Source: Bin87 sp965116785 (lineage in GTDB: Bacteria > Chloroflexota > Dehalococcoidia > Lucifugimonadales > UBA3495). From it: DNA of 64,000 nucleotides. The notes below the pieces were generated by a model that was not told the DNA's origin, searched no databases, and saw only the letters and a list, made by a program, of their open reading frames with translations. How positions within the stretch are numbered: position 1 is the stretch's first letter; every line of letters starts with the position of its first letter. The position numbers were made by a program, and so were the translations under genes. Location of the stretch: assembly GCA_965116785.1 (NCBI GenBank), contig OZ220731.1:744001-808000 (forward strand). The letters run 5' to 3'. This document shows positions 60,727 through 64,000 of the stretch, one piece after another.

Positions 60727-63342
60727 ATGGCTTCTTTAGAACGCACCAACGAGTTGAAATCGTTGCTCCGCCAGCGCATCCTGATCACCGACGGCGCGAT
60801 GGGTACGCAGATCCAGGCGAGGGGCCTGGGACCCGAGGATTTCGGGGGAGAGGAGTACGAAGGTTGTAACGAGTACCTGAACATTACGCGCCCCGACGTG
60901 ATCCTCGACATCCACAAGGAATACCTGGAGGCCGGCGCGGATATCATACAGACCAATACGTTCGGCGCAACCGCTCTCGTGTTGGGCGAGTACGACTTGG
61001 GCCACGAGGCGCGCCGGATCAATCGCGAGGCCGCGGCCATCGCCCGGCAGGCGGCGGACGCCGCCACGGCCGACGGTCCCGACAAACCGCGTTTCGTTTA
61101 CGGGGCAATGGGCCCGACGACCCGAACAATATCGGTGACCGGCGGTCTGACATTTGACGAGTTGGCGGCGGATTACCACCAGCAGGCGGCGGGGCTCATC
61201 GAGGGCGGCGCCGACGTGCTGGTGCTGGAAACGAGTCAGGACACCATCAACGTCAAGGCGGGCTTGGAGGGCATCGACCGGGCCCGCGCGGAACTGAACG
61301 CCGAGGTTCCAATGGCGGTGCAGGGCACCATCGAACCCATGGGCACTTTGCTGGCCGGCCAGGACGCCGAGGCGTTCTATACGTCGCTGGCGCACCGGGA
61401 CCTGCTGTGGGTAGGTTTCAACTGTGCCACCGGTCCGGAATTCATGACGGACCACGTCCGGACGCTGAACGAGTTGTCACGTTTCGGGATTGCCTGCGTG
61501 CCGAACGCTGGCCTGCCCGACGAGGACGGCAACTACAACGAGACGCCGGAGATGTTGGCGGCTACGCTGGAGAGGTTCGCATCCAACGGCTGGCTGAACG
61601 TTACCGGCGGCTGCTGCGGCACCGGCCCGGACCACATTCGACAAATCGTCGAAGCGATGTCTGACAAGAAACCCAGGACGACTGAACCAGAACCAGAGAC
61701 GCGGGTATCTGGCATCGAAGCCGTGGTGGTGAACGAGGACACGCGTCCGACCGTCGTAGGAGAACGCACCAACGTTTTGGGCAGCCGCCGGTTCAAGCGG
61801 CTGATCGCCGGAGAGCGATTCGAGGAAGCGGCAGAGATTGGCCGGCGGCAAGTGCGCAACGGAGCCCACGTGCTGGACGTGTGTCTACAGGACCCGGACC
61901 GGGACGAGACGGCGGACGTCATGAAGTTCCTGGACCAGCTGAATCGGCGGGTTAAAGCGCCGATCATGATCGACTCGACGGACGCGTCGGTGATCGAAGA
62001 GTCGCTGAAGCGGCTGCAGGGCAAGTCCATCATCAACTCGATCAATCTGGAGGACGGTGAGGAGCGGTTCCAGCGCGTGGTGCCGCTGGCGCGACGATAC
62101 GGTGCGGCGCTGGTGGTGGGATGTATCGACGACGATCCCAACCAGGCGCAGGCGATCACGCGGGAGCGGAAACTGGAAATTGCCCTGCGTTCACGCAACC
62201 TGTTGACCGAAAAGTATGGAGTGCCCGAAGAAGACATAATCTTTGATCCGCTGGTGTTCCCCGCGGGAACCGGAGACGAGAACTACGTTGGCTCGGCGGC
62301 TGAGACCATCGAGGGAGTGCGAATTATCAAAGAGGCCTTGCCTCAGACTAAGACGGTGCTGGGGATATCCAACGTGTCTTTTGGCCTGCCGGCAGCGGGC
62401 CGCGAGGTGTTCAACTCGGTGTTCCTTTACCACTGCACCCAGGCCGGTCTGGACATGGCCATAGTCAACTCGGAGATGATGCAGCGTTACGCCAGCATCC
62501 CCGAGGAAGAGCGGAAACTGTCCGAAGATCTGATCTGGAACCGTGGCGAGGATCCAGTGGCAGCCTTCGCCGCGCACTTCCGTGACCGGGCTCCGAGAGC
62601 CACCGCTGAGGAGCGGTTGGCGTTGCCGCTCGACGACCGCTTGGCGCAGTGCATCATCGAGGGCAGCAAAGAAGGGCTGGCCGATGATTTGGACCTGGCG
62701 TTGCAGGAACGGGAACCGCTGGCGATCATCAACGGGCCGCTGATGGCGGGCATGGACGAGGTTGGCAGGCAGTTCAACGCGAACCAGCTGATCGTCGCCG
62801 AGGTGCTGCAGAGCGCCGAAGCCATGAAGTTCGCGGTAGCGCATCTGGAACCCCACATGGAACGCTCCGACGCCGCGTCTCGGGGACGCGTGCTGCTGGC
62901 GACCGTGAAAGGCGACGTGCACGATATCGGCAAAAACCTGGTGGAGATCATCCTGTCCAACAACGGCTACAATGTGATCAACCTGGGCATCAAGGTCGCG
63001 GCGCAGGAACTGATCGCGGGTTACCGGGAGCACCAGCCGGACATAATCGGGTTGTCGGGGCTTCTGGTGAAGTCGGCCCAGATGATGGTAGAAACGGTTC
63101 AGGATTTCCGCACCGCCGGCATCGCGGCGCCGGTGTTGGTTGGCGGCGCGGCTCTGTCCAATCGGTTCACCCGATTGCGCATCGCGCCCGAATATGACGG
63201 GTTGGTGGCGTACTCGCCGGACGCCATGACCGGGTTGGCGCTGGCCAACGTGATCCAGGACGCCGATGAACGAGAGCGTCTGATCGCGCGCCTCGAAGTT
63301 GAAAGCGCGGAGATCCAACAAGAAGTGGCCGCCCGTGGGTAG
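60727..63342 (+). CDS. metH: Methionine synthase, homocysteine/pterin/cobalamin domains
   Basis: The 871-residue product carries three of the four MetH modules. First, the homocysteine S-methyltransferase barrel: ILITDGAMGTQIQARG, the zinc cysteines in VGFNCATGPEFM and NVTGGCCGTGPDHI. Second, the pterin-binding domain from VVGERTNVLGSRRFKRLIAG to the ISNVSFGLPAAGREVFNSVFLYHC region. Third, the cobalamin module: helical cap and KGDVHDIGKNLVEIIL (DxHxxG base-on motif), NNGYNVINLGIKVA and PVLVGGAALSNRF. It moves a methyl group from methyltetrahydrofolate to homocysteine. The usual C-terminal reactivation domain is missing; it is encoded by the next frame, which overlaps by eight bases. Confidence 0.95.
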   Translation: MASLERTNELKSLLRQRILITDGAMGTQIQARGLGPEDFGGEEYEGCNEYLNITRPDVILDIHKEYLEAGADIIQTNTFGATALVLGEYDLGHEARRINREAAAIARQAADAATADGPDKPRFVYGAMGPTTRTISVTGGLTFDELAADYHQQAAGLIEGGADVLVLETSQDTINVKAGLEGIDRARAELNAEVPMAVQGTIEPMGTLLAGQDAEAFYTSLAHRDLLWVGFNCATGPEFMTDHVRTLNELSRFGIACVPNAGLPDEDGNYNETPEMLAATLERFASNGWLNVTGGCCGTGPDHIRQIVEAMSDKKPRTTEPEPETRVSGIEAVVVNEDTRPTVVGERTNVLGSRRFKRLIAGERFEEAAEIGRRQVRNGAHVLDVCLQDPDRDETADVMKFLDQLNRRVKAPIMIDSTDASVIEESLKRLQGKSIINSINLEDGEERFQRVVPLARRYGAALVVGCIDDDPNQAQAITRERKLEIALRSRNLLTEKYGVPEEDIIFDPLVFPAGTGDENYVGSAAETIEGVRIIKEALPQTKTVLGISNVSFGLPAAGREVFNSVFLYHCTQAGLDMAIVNSEMMQRYASIPEEERKLSEDLIWNRGEDPVAAFAAHFRDRAPRATAEERLALPLDDRLAQCIIEGSKEGLADDLDLALQEREPLAIINGPLMAGMDEVGRQFNANQLIVAEVLQSAEAMKFAVAHLEPHMERSDAASRGRVLLATVKGDVHDIGKNLVEIILSNNGYNVINLGIKVAAQELIAGYREHQPDIIGLSGLLVKSAQMMVETVQDFRTAGIAAPVLVGGAALSNRFTRLRIAPEYDGLVAYSPDAMTGLALANVIQDADERERLIARLEVESAEIQQEVAARG

Positions 63343-64000
63343 CGCCGCCGCCGCCGGCGTCTCGCAGCTGGATACGTCGCCCCGCCCGCCCGATCTGCGG
63401 CTGCACGTGTTGGACGATTACGATCTGGACGAGATTTTCGGGTACATCAACCCGCAAATGCTCTACGTGCGGCATCTGGGATATCGCGGGCGTTTCTGGG
63501 AGGCTTTGCGGGCGGACGAACCGAAAGCCGTGGAGCTGCACCGTCAGGTGCAGAGCGTCGAGGACGTGATGCTGTCTCGTTCGGACATCAGCGCGCGGGC
63601 GGTGTTCAAGTTCTTTCCGTGCCGGTCCGAGGGTCAATGGCTGATCGTCTACGGATCGGACGGGACCACCGAGTTGGAGCGCTTTTACTTCGGCCGGCAG
63701 CAGGAGCGCGAAGGGCTCTGTTTGGCCGACTACGCGCGTCCGGTCGGCGACGGCCCCAACGACTACCTGGCGATGTTCGCGACCTCCGTGGGCCCGGGAA
63801 TACGTAACCTGTCCGAGCGGTGGAAAAACGAAGGCCGATACCTGGACTCGCACACGCTGCAAGCGCTGGCGATCGAATCTGCCGAAGGATTCGCGGAACT
63901 GTTGCACAAACGCATCCGCACCATGTGGAACATTGGCGAGCGGTCAGGTGTGAAGCTCGGTGGTGAAGAAGAACTGCGGGATTTGTTCCGGGCCAATTAC
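63335..64000 (+). CDS. Separate AdoMet-dependent methionine synthase reactivation domain, 3' partial
   Basis: The frame opened by GTG 63335 is uninterrupted to the window edge (222 codons). It encodes the Met_synt_B12 activation domain found at the C-terminus of long MetH: PDLRLHVLDDYDLDEIFGYINPQMLYVRHLGYRGRFW, then AVFKFFPCRSEGQWLIVYG, LCLADYARPVGDGPNDYLAMFATSVG and AEGFAELLHKRIRTMWNIGE. It binds S-adenosylmethionine and reduces and methylates inactive cobalamin(II). It overlaps the metH stop by eight bases in a +1 frame, with a weak ribosome site (AGAAG). So either the reactivation domain is a separate subunit made by coupled translation, or a frameshift has split one gene. Confidence 0.85.
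   Translation, partial: MGSAAAAGVSQLDTSPRPPDLRLHVLDDYDLDEIFGYINPQMLYVRHLGYRGRFWEALRADEPKAVELHRQVQSVEDVMLSRSDISARAVFKFFPCRSEGQWLIVYGSDGTTELERFYFGRQQEREGLCLADYARPVGDGPNDYLAMFATSVGPGIRNLSERWKNEGRYLDSHTLQALAIESAEGFAELLHKRIRTMWNIGERSGVKLGGEEELRDLFRANY

Overview
This is a 64 kb window of GC-rich bacterial chromosome, densely coded on both strands, with no rRNA, tRNA, CRISPR array, transposase or prophage that I can see. Gene content fits a heterotrophic or mixotrophic member of the Chloroflexota, perhaps the Dehalococcoidia/SAR202 side: a luciferase-like flavin monooxygenase, a short retropepsin-like protein, CaiB/BaiF and type I CoA-transferases, a SirB1-type protein, GH15 and a tig-clpP-clpP-clpX operon. 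That placement is inference from gene content and protein style; no marker phylogeny was possible.

Layout. 1-1165: end of a luciferase-like monooxygenase and a retropepsin-like protein lacking the catalytic Asp. 1197-4031 (minus): circularly permuted ATP-grasp, transglutaminase and alpha-E genes; the alpha-E gene carries an apparent one-base frameshift. 4032-4587: non-coding, rich in hairpins. 4588-8871: tig, two clpP genes and clpX. 8876-17204 (minus): a formyltransferase-like protein, xseB, xseA, efp, aroQ, xerC/D-type recombinase, topA and dprA. 17396-25701: GMC oxidoreductase, SMP-30, GH15, DM13, SirB1, zinc-ribbon, SDR, CopD-like membrane and molybdopterin-domain proteins. 25797-28742 (minus): a coiled-coil membrane protein, paired perfect palindromes and a two-component system. 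28885-33067: FmdB-like zinc ribbon, groES-groEL, MFS transporter and RidA.

33353-35520 (minus): a TPP riboswitch followed by thiG, thiE and thiS. 35610-43057: an acyl-CoA region with three CoA-transferase genes (one a fusion with a degenerate beta half), two enoyl-CoA hydratase-like proteins, a PHP protein, an acyl-CoA ligase and a ketopantoate-reductase-like protein. 43345-47137: a peptide-type ABC importer (binding lipoprotein and two permeases, no ATPase) behind an AT-rich promoter with inverted repeats. 47289-52803: a small alpha/beta-barrel-like protein, a TPR protein, a ThDP enzyme and a divergent CaiB/BaiF pair of which only one has the catalytic Asp. 52874-56757 (minus): leuD, leuC and a cation/proton antiporter with CBS domains. 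56961-64000: M1 aminopeptidase, ADP-ribosylglycohydrolase and a cobalamin methionine synthase split into a catalytic gene and a separate reactivation-domain gene that runs off the window.

How it fits together. Housekeeping blocks (protein quality control, DNA processing, thiamine, leucine and methionine synthesis) alternate with catabolic acyl-CoA blocks. A recurring theme is pairs in which one partner has lost its catalytic residue (type I CoA-transferase beta half, CaiB/BaiF pair, retropepsin-like protein). The best candidates for something not well described are the three-gene type I CoA-transferase cluster, the asymmetric CaiB pair facing a ThDP enzyme, and the split methionine synthase. 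Most readable promoters are sigma70-like and most transcription units end in clear GC-rich hairpins.
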